From assembly GCA_020024645.1 (NCBI GenBank), contig JAHHTN010000053.1, positions 1 to 14,521 on the forward strand: DNA of 14,521 bases. Reading direction: 5' to 3'. Source of the DNA: Faecalimonas sp. GTDB taxonomy: Bacteria; Bacillota; Clostridia; Lachnospirales; Lachnospiraceae. The notes below the pieces were generated by a model that worked only from the letters and a program-made list of their open reading frames with translations, was not told the origin of the DNA and searched no databases. Below, piece after piece: positions 5,401 through 13,000 of the stretch (position 1 is the first letter of the stretch; every line of letters starts with the position of its first letter). Made by a program: the position numbers and the translations under genes.

Positions 5401-8045
5401 AAGTTTCTGTAAGAGTTAATATGATTGATGAAGTAGGTGGATTATTAAATTATTCTACAGCTACAAAGGTAGGAACAGTGCCAAAATTGCCAGAAGCAAG
5501 AACTGCGTACTTAAGCAATGGGGAAGTGCTAGATGTTGCATTTCCAGTTAAATGGGAAGAAAAAACTGCAAATGACTATAATAAAGAGGGTACAGTTACA
5601 GTAAATGGTACAGCAAATGTTTTGGGTAAAGATGTAAAAGTAACTGCAACAGTTCGTGTTGCAAAAGAAGATGTTGCTCTTGGCGATAGTGTTTCGGGTG
5701 CAGCAGTTGTTCTTGAACAGGATATTCCAGAAAATATGCAGTCGGATACATTAGCGGCAATTAAAGATGGTAATACAGGAAAAGACGCTAATAATCAAGG
5801 TGGAACAAATAACAGTGTATGGACAAATTATAAAAATTCAAATGATGGAAACGATAATACAGCAGAAATCATAATGGGATATGACACACAAGTGGTTCTT
5901 GGAGAAATTGTTATTCATTTCTTTGAAGACAGTTATAGTGCAAGATATCCAGATCCTAATAAAACAGAGATTTATGTAGCAGAAACAAAAAATGGTCCAT
6001 GGACACAGGTACAAGTAAAAGAACAAATTGGTACAGCGAAAGATGGAATTAAGGCATATACTTATAAACTAGATGCACCTGTTTCGGCAACATTTATTAA
6101 GTTTAAATTAACAAATAAAGATGAACAGTTAGAAGGACGTAAGCCTTGTACAGGTATTACAGAAATTGAATTGAAGAAAGCAACAACTTCCTTTAAGACA
6201 AATACGACAGCTGAATTAAACAAATTAAGTGTAAATGGTGTGGAATTAACACAAGAACAACTTGTTTCTGGAAAGTACACAACATCAGCACTTATTGCAG
6301 ATGTAGTACCAGAAACAAAAGATAATGCAGCAGTAACAGTTCTTCCAAAGAACAAAGAAAATCAGGTAAAAATCATTATTGAATCAGAAGATCATAAAAC
6401 AACAAAAACATTTACAATCTTCTTAAATGATAAAGAACCTGATGTATTCTATCCAAACGAAAATATCACACCATCTGCACCATTCTCATTACCAAATCCT
6501 GATGTTCATGAAGGTGATGTAAGATATGTTTTAGATGGAAAATTGGATACACATTGGCACACAAACTGGCGTAATACAGATGCAAGTGATATTAAAAATC
6601 GTGAAATCACATTGACATTAAAAGAAGCAACAACAATTGATGCGATGAATTATTATCCTCGTGTATATGGTGGTGGAAATGGTCGTGTAACCAAATATAA
6701 GATTTTATACAGTGTAGATGGAACTACATTTAAAGACACAGATGTATGTGCAGAGGGAACTATTTCTAAGGATAAAGCAGATTGGACATTGCTTGAATTT
6801 ACCAAACCAGTAAAAGCAAAAGCATTCAAATTGGTTGGTGTTGAAACATATGCAGACTCAGGAAATAACAAGCACATGGCAGTTGCTGAATTACGTTTAA
6901 GAATGCAGAAGGAAACAACAGATATTTCAAATGCTGAAAATAAAGTAGTAATTGCTCCTATTGCAAAACAAAAAGTAGATGTTGTAGATGAAAATCATCC
7001 GGTAGAGCCACAAGTGACTGTAAAACAGAACGGAACAGCATTAACGTATGGAGTTGATTACAAAGTAAGTTATGCAAATAATACAGCAGTGGGAACAGCC
7101 AAAGCAATTGTAACAGGTATTGGAAAATACTCAGGAACATTAGAAACAACTTTTGAAATTGAAAAAAATCTAGTTTCATTAAAGAGTATTGCAGTAAAAA
7201 CTACTCCAAAACAGGATTACCATGTAGGAGATAAATTCAATCCAGAAGGATTAGTGTTAACTGTATTCTACAGTGATGCGACATCATCAGAAGTTGCTTA
7301 TACAGCAGAAACAAAAGGTGAATTTACGTTTGCCCCTTCTTTGGAAAAAGCTTTGGCTACTACAGATAAAGTTGTAACAGTAACTTATGAAGGAAAATCA
7401 ACAGAGATTCCAGTAAATGTAACAGAAGGAACGACATCTTCTGTAAGAAAATCTTTAGAAGAAAGAGTAAAATTTGCACAAACAATTACTCCAAATGGAT
7501 ATACTACAGATAGTTATAAAGCATTTAAAGATGCGTTAAAAGTAGCAGAAGCAATGTTAGCAAATACAAATGCTACAGAAGCACAGTTGCAGACAGCATT
7601 AGATAACTTGAATGTAGGAATTAATGGGTTGAAAGAAGAGGCAGTAAATCCAAATCCGAATCCAAATCCAAAGCCAGATAATGCGGGAGAACATGATGAA
7701 CTTCGTGCAAAACTGCAGAAATTTTATGATGAATGCTTAACATACTATAAAGAAGATAACTATTCTAAAACAAACTGGAATCGTTATCAAGATGCAATGG
7801 CACAGACAAAAGAAGTCTTAGAAGACAAAGAAGCAACAGAAAATGAATTAAAAGATGCACTTTCAAAGTTAATTGATGCAACAAAACGTTTGAATGCTGA
7901 AGGAAAAGGAGAAGGAAATTCGCCTACTCCACCAACAAACGTGAAAACTGGGGATCAGGCACCAATTACAATGATTATTGTGTTAATGGTAGTTGCAGTT
8001 GTGGCAATTGCTGGCGTTATTATTTATAAAAGAAAAAGAAAATAA
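2481..8045 (+). CDS. Cell-wall-anchored multidomain GH2 beta-galactosidase (BgaA-like)
   Basis: Retaining exo-beta-galactosidase predicted to remove terminal beta-linked galactose from extracellular glycans. A signal peptide (about 1-33) is followed by the GH2 sugar-binding domain (about 60-215), Ig-like domain (220-335) and TIM barrel (337-670). The acid/base is Glu477 in WSLGNE and the nucleophile Glu563 in YGSETAS; GFDYIGEPT (621-629) is typical of beta-galactosidases. C-terminal modules are a DUF4982/Ig-like pair (680-900), two Big_4-like domains (909-980, 986-1061), a CBM71-like module (1067-1233), an Ig-like linker (1237-1316), CBM32/F5-8C (1328-1475), two more Ig-like domains (1487-1650), FIVAR domains (1654-1719, 1740-1805) split by a PNPNPNPKP linker, and the NVKTGD sorting signal (1820-1825). 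The ATG has GGAGAGGAG at 2465-2473. Substrate specificity (Gal-beta1,4-GlcNAc) is inferred from resemblance to pneumococcal BgaA. Confidence 0.92.
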   Translation: MNKFTKRTARFGATLLTTVLTMSCFAPLATANASVEVRTQSQTQMSSEKEVVYVNTIDNTTERTQNFDANWKFYLGDAGNAQTSNFDDSKWRNISLPHDYSIEQEYSKQMEAESGYLPGGIGWYRKHFTVGNELQGKEIRLDFDGVYMNSTVYINGQELGTHPYGYTPFSFDLTKHIKFGEENVISVKVDHKTPSSRWYSGSGIYRSVNLTVTDAVNVALNGTKVETPELATNQTQVKTKVRTTVENDSTEAKDVVLTHKVFEKGKPESVIGEKTTEKTTIQSKQKVDVSTEFNVSSPKLWDTEHPNLYTVRTEVKVGDKVVDTYDTEYGFRYTEFKKDTGFYLNGKAVKLKGVCMHHDQGALGAVANRRAIERQVEILQEMGCNSIRVTHNPAAQNLIDVCNEKGILVVEEIFDGWHHAKNGNTEDFAKYFDKQVGADNKVLGATPNMTWAEFSLKSTLKRDQNAPSVIMWSLGNEIQEGNYKSGFLERTPNMIRWAQEIDTTKEITIGSNAVKNEGVNGEHSRIADKITEAGGVSGTNYSDGNSYDNLRRLHPNWKIYGSETASSVNSRGVYHTKGRDNNTQELSSYDTSKVNWGAFASDAWYDVITRDFVAGTYVWTGFDYIGEPTHWNGTNPGVVGKWPSPKNSFFGIIDTAGMPKDSYYLYQSQWNDKVNTLHVLPTWDEDEIILNNQNKAEVVVYSDAPKVELWFTPTGSKEAKKVGETQELETRTTEKAKHSYQVVKGTNKLYRTWNVPFEEGKLEARAFDENNQRITETEGRSSVTTTGTKAKLQVKVDRTEIKANGKDLSYLQIDVVDANGNIVPNAADKVRVEVTGNGTLVGLDNGWQTDHDSYKGTERRVYNGSGIAIVQSTKNAGDITVKVSAEGLEGKTVTLKTKADTTGEQQQAVVDSFFMSKNYYVKVGNKPSLPEQIEVRYSDGKKEQKSVKWNTITTEQINKAGAFTVDGIVDGKYKVSVRVNMIDEVGGLLNYSTATKVGTVPKLPEARTAYLSNGEVLDVAFPVKWEEKTANDYNKEGTVTVNGTANVLGKDVKVTATVRVAKEDVALGDSVSGAAVVLEQDIPENMQSDTLAAIKDGNTGKDANNQGGTNNSVWTNYKNSNDGNDNTAEIIMGYDTQVVLGEIVIHFFEDSYSARYPDPNKTEIYVAETKNGPWTQVQVKEQIGTAKDGIKAYTYKLDAPVSATFIKFKLTNKDEQLEGRKPCTGITEIELKKATTSFKTNTTAELNKLSVNGVELTQEQLVSGKYTTSALIADVVPETKDNAAVTVLPKNKENQVKIIIESEDHKTTKTFTIFLNDKEPDVFYPNENITPSAPFSLPNPDVHEGDVRYVLDGKLDTHWHTNWRNTDASDIKNREITLTLKEATTIDAMNYYPRVYGGGNGRVTKYKILYSVDGTTFKDTDVCAEGTISKDKADWTLLEFTKPVKAKAFKLVGVETYADSGNNKHMAVAELRLRMQKETTDISNAENKVVIAPIAKQKVDVVDENHPVEPQVTVKQNGTALTYGVDYKVSYANNTAVGTAKAIVTGIGKYSGTLETTFEIEKNLVSLKSIAVKTTPKQDYHVGDKFNPEGLVLTVFYSDATSSEVAYTAETKGEFTFAPSLEKALATTDKVVTVTYEGKSTEIPVNVTEGTTSSVRKSLEERVKFAQTITPNGYTTDSYKAFKDALKVAEAMLANTNATEAQLQTALDNLNVGINGLKEEAVNPNPNPNPKPDNAGEHDELRAKLQKFYDECLTYYKEDNYSKTNWNRYQDAMAQTKEVLEDKEATENELKDALSKLIDATKRLNAEGKGEGNSPTPPTNVKTGDQAPITMIIVLMVVAVVAIAGVIIYKRKRK
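7938..8042 (+). other. Non-LPXTG cell-wall sorting signal (NVKTGD) of the GH2 enzyme
   Basis: Residues 1820-1854: NVKTGD, a short polar spacer, a hydrophobic segment (about 1828-1848, rich in Ile/Val/Met) and a YKRKRK tail. This is the tripartite plan of a sortase substrate, with V-K-T-G-D replacing LPXTG. The following gene ends in the same kind of signal. Confidence 0.75.
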
Positions 8046-8065
8046 AGTGTGAAAATGAAATCATT

Positions 8066-8098
8066 AAAATCCCGTTTCAGAAATGGAACGGGATTTTT
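8066..8098 (+). terminator. Intrinsic terminator of the GH2 gene
   Basis: A 13-bp stem pairs 8066-8078 with 8085-8097, with a TCCCGTTTC / GGAACGGGA core and a 6-base AGAAAT loop. It ends in a T-run at 8094-8098. It lies 20 bases after the stop codon. Confidence 0.9.
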
Positions 8099-8117
8099 CT
8101 GTGAGGTGAAAAAAGGA

Positions 8118-8146
8118 TTGTACCAGTATATAACTTATGATATAAT
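8118..8146 (+). promoter_or_regulatory. Strong promoter of the StrH-like GH20 gene
   Basis: TTGTAC (8118-8123) and TATAAT (8141-8146) are separated by exactly 17 bases, with an extended -10 TG at 8138-8139. This is the best promoter in the window and shows that the gene is transcribed independently of the GH2 gene. The same TGATATAAT box occurs before the third glycosidase. Confidence 0.75.
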
Positions 8147-8192
8147 CCGATTGTTGTAAAAAAATATTTAACAGAAAAGGAGATTTGAATTT

Positions 8193-9920
8193 ATGAAGTT
8201 ATTCAAAAAGTTACTTGCAGTAACACTAGCTCTAGGAATTACTGTAGGAGCAGGAATTGCAACTGGTGAGACAACAGAAGTAAAAGCAGCAGAACAAGGA
8301 AACTTAAAAAGCGTTTTTTCAATTGATGCGGGAAGAAAATATTTTTCTTTAGAGCAGTTAAAGACAATTGTAAATAAAGCGTATAAAAATGGTTATACTG
8401 ATGTTCAAATTTTATTAGGAAATGATGGACTTCGTTTATTATTAGATGATATGTCTTTAGAAGTAAATGGAACATCTTATAGTAGTGATGCTGTTAAAAA
8501 TGCAATTTTAGCAGGTAATATATCATACTATAATGATCCAAACGGAAATGTGCTTACACAATCTGAAATGGATAGTTTACTTGCATATGCAGAAGAAAGA
8601 GATATTAATATTATTCCAGTTATCAACAGTCCTGGACATATGGATGCAATCTTAGTTGCTATGGAAAAATTAGGAATTGAAAATCCGCAGTTTGAAGGTT
8701 CTGTACGTACAGTAGACCTTAAAAATGAAAAAGCAATTGCATTTACAAAAGCATTAGTAGCAAAATATGTAAATTATTTTTCAAAATCATGTGAAATTTT
8801 CAACTTCGGTACAGATGAGTATGCAAATGATATAAATACTGGTGGTTGGGCAAACTTACAGAAAACAGGTTTATATAGAGAATTAGTTAAATATGTAAAT
8901 GATTTAGCTAAAATCGTAAAAGATGCAAAAATGACACCAATGTGTTTCAATGATGGTATTTACTATAAAAGTACAGAAGAGTTTGGAACATTTGACAAAG
9001 ATATCATTATTTCATACTGGACATCAGGATGGTGGGGATATGATGTAGCAAAACCTAAGTATTTTGCAGAAAAAGGTCATAAAATCTTAAATACAAATGA
9101 CGGTTGGTATTGGGTATTAGGTAACTATGAAAAAGAAGAACATGGTAATGGATATATCTATAACAATGCGGTGAAAAATATTAAAGAAAAAAGTTTCACA
9201 GCAGTAACAGGTGCAGCTGAAGGAGATAAACTTTCTCTTATCGGAAGTATGCAGTGTGTATGGTCTGATTATCCATCAGAAGCATATGAGGAAGATAAAG
9301 TACTTGGTTTAATGGATTTATTCTCTGAAAAACACAGCAATTATTTAGTGCGTCCAGCAGATTACACAAAAGTAGATGCGGCTATTTCTAACATTCCTTC
9401 TGATTTGAGTGTGTATACAGAAGAAACTGTAAATGCACTTAACGAAGCAAAAAATGCTGTTGTAAGAAACAAAAGAGTAACAGAACAGAATGTTGTTGAT
9501 GGATATGCAAATGCAATCAATGCAGCAATTGATGCTTTGGTTTACAAAACAGCAGACTACTCAAAAGTAGATGAAGCAATCGCTAAAGCAGAAGCATTAA
9601 ACAAAGCAGATTATAAAGATTTTTCAAAAGTAGAAAAAGCAATTCAAGCAGTAAAACATGATTTAGATATCACAAAACAAACTGAAGTAGATGCTATGGC
9701 AAAAGCTATTGAAGAGGCTATTGCTACATTAGAGAAAAAAGCACCTGCAGCTAACGGAAACACAAACGGAACAACGGGTGGAAATACAACAACTAGCGGA
9801 ACATCTGGAAGTGTTAAAACAGGAGATACAACAAATATGATGTTATGGGTAATGTTATTAGTTGTGTCAGCTGGAGCGGCTGGAGTTTTCTACGTAAAAA
9901 AGCGTAAAGCAAACAGATAG
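8193..9920 (+). CDS. Cell-wall-anchored GH20 exo-beta-N-acetylglucosaminidase (StrH-like)
   Basis: Predicted to release terminal GlcNAc by substrate-assisted retaining catalysis, using the 2-acetamido group. A signal peptide (about 1-33, ending VKAA) precedes a GH20 barrel at about 40-385. The catalytic pair is Asp208-Glu209 in FGTDEYAN. Other conserved segments are SIDAGRKYFSLEQLK, VINSPGHMDAI (His149), CFNDGIYY, SYWTSGWWGYD and QCVWSDYPS. These match, from memory, the catalytic units of pneumococcal StrH, which cuts beta-1,2 GlcNAc on N-glycans. StrH carries two tandem GH20 units; only one is present here. FIVAR domains follow (about 390-451 and 455-516), then a Gly/Thr/Asn-rich linker and a SVKTGD sorting signal. 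The ATG at 8193 has AAAAGGAG at 8175-8182. The gene stands alone between its own promoter and terminator. Confidence 0.9.
   Translation: MKLFKKLLAVTLALGITVGAGIATGETTEVKAAEQGNLKSVFSIDAGRKYFSLEQLKTIVNKAYKNGYTDVQILLGNDGLRLLLDDMSLEVNGTSYSSDAVKNAILAGNISYYNDPNGNVLTQSEMDSLLAYAEERDINIIPVINSPGHMDAILVAMEKLGIENPQFEGSVRTVDLKNEKAIAFTKALVAKYVNYFSKSCEIFNFGTDEYANDINTGGWANLQKTGLYRELVKYVNDLAKIVKDAKMTPMCFNDGIYYKSTEEFGTFDKDIIISYWTSGWWGYDVAKPKYFAEKGHKILNTNDGWYWVLGNYEKEEHGNGYIYNNAVKNIKEKSFTAVTGAAEGDKLSLIGSMQCVWSDYPSEAYEEDKVLGLMDLFSEKHSNYLVRPADYTKVDAAISNIPSDLSVYTEETVNALNEAKNAVVRNKRVTEQNVVDGYANAINAAIDALVYKTADYSKVDEAIAKAEALNKADYKDFSKVEKAIQAVKHDLDITKQTEVDAMAKAIEEAIATLEKKAPAANGNTNGTTGGNTTTSGTSGSVKTGDTTNMMLWVMLLVVSAGAAGVFYVKKRKANR
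9810..9917 (+). other. Non-LPXTG cell-wall sorting signal (SVKTGD) of the StrH-like enzyme
   Basis: Residues 540-575: SVKTGD, then a hydrophobic segment (about 549-567) and a KKRKANR tail. It has the same V-K-T-G-D core as the GH2 protein, so both are probably attached by the same sortase. Confidence 0.75.
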
Positions 9921-9927
9921 AATATGG

Positions 9928-9969
9928 AAAAGGTGTGGTAATTTTTCACAAAATACCACACCTTTTTTT
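9928..9969 (+). terminator. Intrinsic terminator of the StrH-like gene
   Basis: A 13-bp stem pairs 9928-9940 with 9954-9966, with core GGTGTGGTA / TACCACACC and a 13-base loop that may pair further. It ends in seven Ts at 9963-9969. It lies 8 bases after the stop codon. Confidence 0.9.
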
Positions 9970-10013
9970 GTGCATTTTATGGTATATGATATAAGGAGGA
10001 CATTTGATATAAT
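9968..10013 (+). promoter_or_regulatory. Candidate tandem promoters of the third glycosidase gene
   Basis: The downstream candidate is an extended -10 TGATATAAT (10005-10013) with no good -35; the hexamer at 17 bases is TATGAT (9985-9990). The upstream candidate is TTGTGC (9968-9973), 16 bases, then TATAAG (9990-9995), also with a TG. Two overlapping start sites are possible. The extended -10 is identical to that of the StrH-like gene. Confidence 0.5.
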
Positions 10014-10065
10014 TAAGGAATAGGTAAAAGTCATGCGAAAAGCGAAAGGGGAAAGGTAAAAGTAT

Positions 10066-13000
10066 ATGAAAAAGAAACAAGTGGTAAGTGGATTGTTATC
10101 AGCTGCTATGGTTATGAATGTGGCATTAGTAGATATGGGACCGGTGCAGGCAGCTACAAAGACAAATCTGGCATTAGGGTGTTCTGCAGTAGCTAGTAAT
10201 GTAGAAGATGATAATCATGCGGCAGGAAAAGCTGTCGATGGCAAAAAAGAAACATGGTGGGGAACAGCTCAAAATAAAAATACAAATGAAAATATAGAAG
10301 TGTCTTTAAAAAAACCAACTATGGTAAAACAAGTTAAAGTATTTTTTGAAAGATCAGATGCAGAGTCTAATATTAAAAAGTTTAAAGTGGAATTGAAAAA
10401 ACTTGATGGTACATATCACATCATTAAAGAAGATAATGATGAAAATAAGGCAAAGCAAGAAATTACTATTGATGTAGGAGAACCAGTAGAAGCAACCAAA
10501 GTTAAAGTGACGGTAATGGAAGCTGATGGTGGAACGAATGGTTGGAAGAATATTGGTATTAAAGAAATTGAAGTATATGGAGAAGAAAAAGATGTAGAAG
10601 CAGCAGAAAATACGAACCATATGCGAACAGCAAAAAAAATAGAAGCATCAACACAAGAGGCGTCAACTTTAGGTACAGATAAATTGAATGACGGAAAGTA
10701 TGGAAGACAAAACCGTTGGGCAAGTCAAGAAAATACCTACGAGAATCAATGGGTTAAAGCAGAACTTGCAAAACCGACGATGGTTAAAGAAATGAAAGTG
10801 AAGTTATTTAATCGCGATGTTGCACCGTCTCCATCCAATGTAAAAGGATTTAATTTAAAGTACACTGATATTAATGGTGTGGAAAAAACTGTTAAAGTAA
10901 ACAATGAAAAGGAAACAGGAAAAGAAGGATATAAGACAGATTTAGTTTATAGATTTGCAGAACCGGTTTGTATAACAAAGATCGAATTAAAAGATTTTGA
11001 TGTGCTTGTTAAAGATGCTTCTAGTAATGGTTACAACAATATCAGTATTGAAGAATTAGAATTATATTCTAACGAACAATCACAGACTCCTTCAGAAAAT
11101 ACTTTAGATGGTGTTATTGCAGGATTAAAAGGTGGAAGTGTAGAAAAAAATGTAACACAATTTGTTTTACCACAAGTGCCAGAAGGATTTACTATTAAAA
11201 TCAATGGTGCAGACTTTGAACAGATTATTGCAAAAGATGGAAAGGTACAACATCCATTAACAGATAAATTAGTAAAAGTTTCTTTTGAAGTTTCTGATAA
11301 TAAAGGAAATTCAAAAGTTACGGGTGATTATGATTACGCGGTAAAAGGACTTCATGAAAAAGTAGAAGGAAAGAATGCAAAACCAGTTGTTATTCCAGAA
11401 ATTCAAGAATGGTATTCTAATTCTGATAAGAAAGTTAGCACAGATAGTTTAACAAAGGTTGTTTACAACGATGCAAAATTAAAACCAATTGTAGATGAGT
11501 TTGTAAAAGATTATAAAGATTTTTCGGGAAAAACATTAACGGTTTCTACAGGGACAGCACAGGCAAATGCATTTAACTTTACATTGCAAGCGCCAGATGA
11601 ACTCCTTGGAGAAGAAGGTTACAAAATGGATATCGAAGAAGACCGTATTAATGTAAACTCTGTTAGCATAACGGGGAATATGTACGGTATGCAGACTATT
11701 TTACAGATGTACAAAGAAAATGCAAAAGAATATAAAGTAGGACAAATGAGAGATTATCCTCGTTATCAAACACGTGGATTATTACTTGATGTAGCTAGAA
11801 AACCGGTTTCTTTAGAAATGATGAAAGAAATTACAAGAACAATGCGCTATTACAAGATGAATGACTTCCAAGCACATTTATCAGACAATTATATTTTCTT
11901 AGAACAGTATGGTAAAGGAGAGCAAGAAAACGAGTCGTTCAAAGCATATGAAGCATTCCGTTTGGAATCTAGTTTGAAAAATGCAAAAGGAGAATCTCCA
12001 ACAGCAAAAGATTATTCTATTTCAAAGGAAGAATTCAAAAAATTCATTCAAGAAGAACGTGCATTGGGCATGAAAGTAGTTCCTGAAATTGATGTGCCTG
12101 CACACGCAACATCATTTACAAAAGTATGGCCAGAATTAATGGTGAAAAATCAAGTTTCTTCATTAAATAGAAATAGACCATTGGTTGATCACTTTGATTT
12201 AACAAATCCTGCTGCAACAAAGAAAATTGAAGAAATTTTTGATGATTATACAAAAGGAGCAAATCCAACTTTTGATGGAGAAACAACAGTACATATCGGC
12301 GCTGATGAGTTCTTATACAGTTATAAAGATTATAGAAAATTTGTAAATGAATTTGTACCTTATGTCAAAGAAACGAATCCAGTTCGTATGTGGGGTGGTT
12401 TAACATGGATTAAAGATAATCCAGTTACACAGATCCAACCAGAAGCTATTAAAAATGTTGAAATGAACTTATGGTCAAAAGACTGGGCTGATGGAAAAGA
12501 AATGTATGATATGGGATACAAATTAATTAATACAATTGATAGTTATGGTTACATGGTGCCAAATGGAAACTTTAACAAAGGTGCATATGGTGATTTACTT
12601 AATGTAAACAGCGTGTTTAATAATTTTGATCCTAATAGAGTTATTATGAAGAATGGACAGGCATACAGCGTTCCTTCAGGTGATGATCAGATGCTCGGAG
12701 CAGCATTTGCAATTTGGAGCGATAATATTGATAAGTCTGCTTCAGGTTTAACAGAGTCAGACTTATACTGGAGATTTTTTGATGCATTACCATTCTATGC
12801 AGAAAAAACATGGGCAGCTACAGGAAAAGAAAAAGAAACTGCGGATAAATTAGCAAAACTTGCACAGGATAAAGGAACAGGACCAAATACAAATCCATAT
12901 TATCAAGAAAATAAAAAAGGCGATAACTACGCAGAATATAAATTTGAAGAAAACTTAAATGACACTTCAGAAAACAAACGTAATTTGGAAAAAGGTAAAA

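Noticed and set aside
6062..6355. 97-codon minus-strand open frame
   Set aside because: It is antisense to the CBM71-like and Ig-like region of the GH2 gene, with no ribosome-binding site and a composition expected from reverse-reading A-rich codons.
7650..7676. Short AATCCG/AATCCA repeats as a possible CRISPR or mobile-element signal
   Set aside because: They encode the PNPNPNPKP linker between the two FIVAR domains of the GH2 protein and are in frame with it.
10033..10059. Eight-codon leader ORF (MRKAKGER) just before the third glycosidase
   Set aside because: It has an ATG and a stop 6 bases before the main start, but only a weak ribosome-binding site. No regulatory codons or competing hairpins were seen, so it is most likely incidental.
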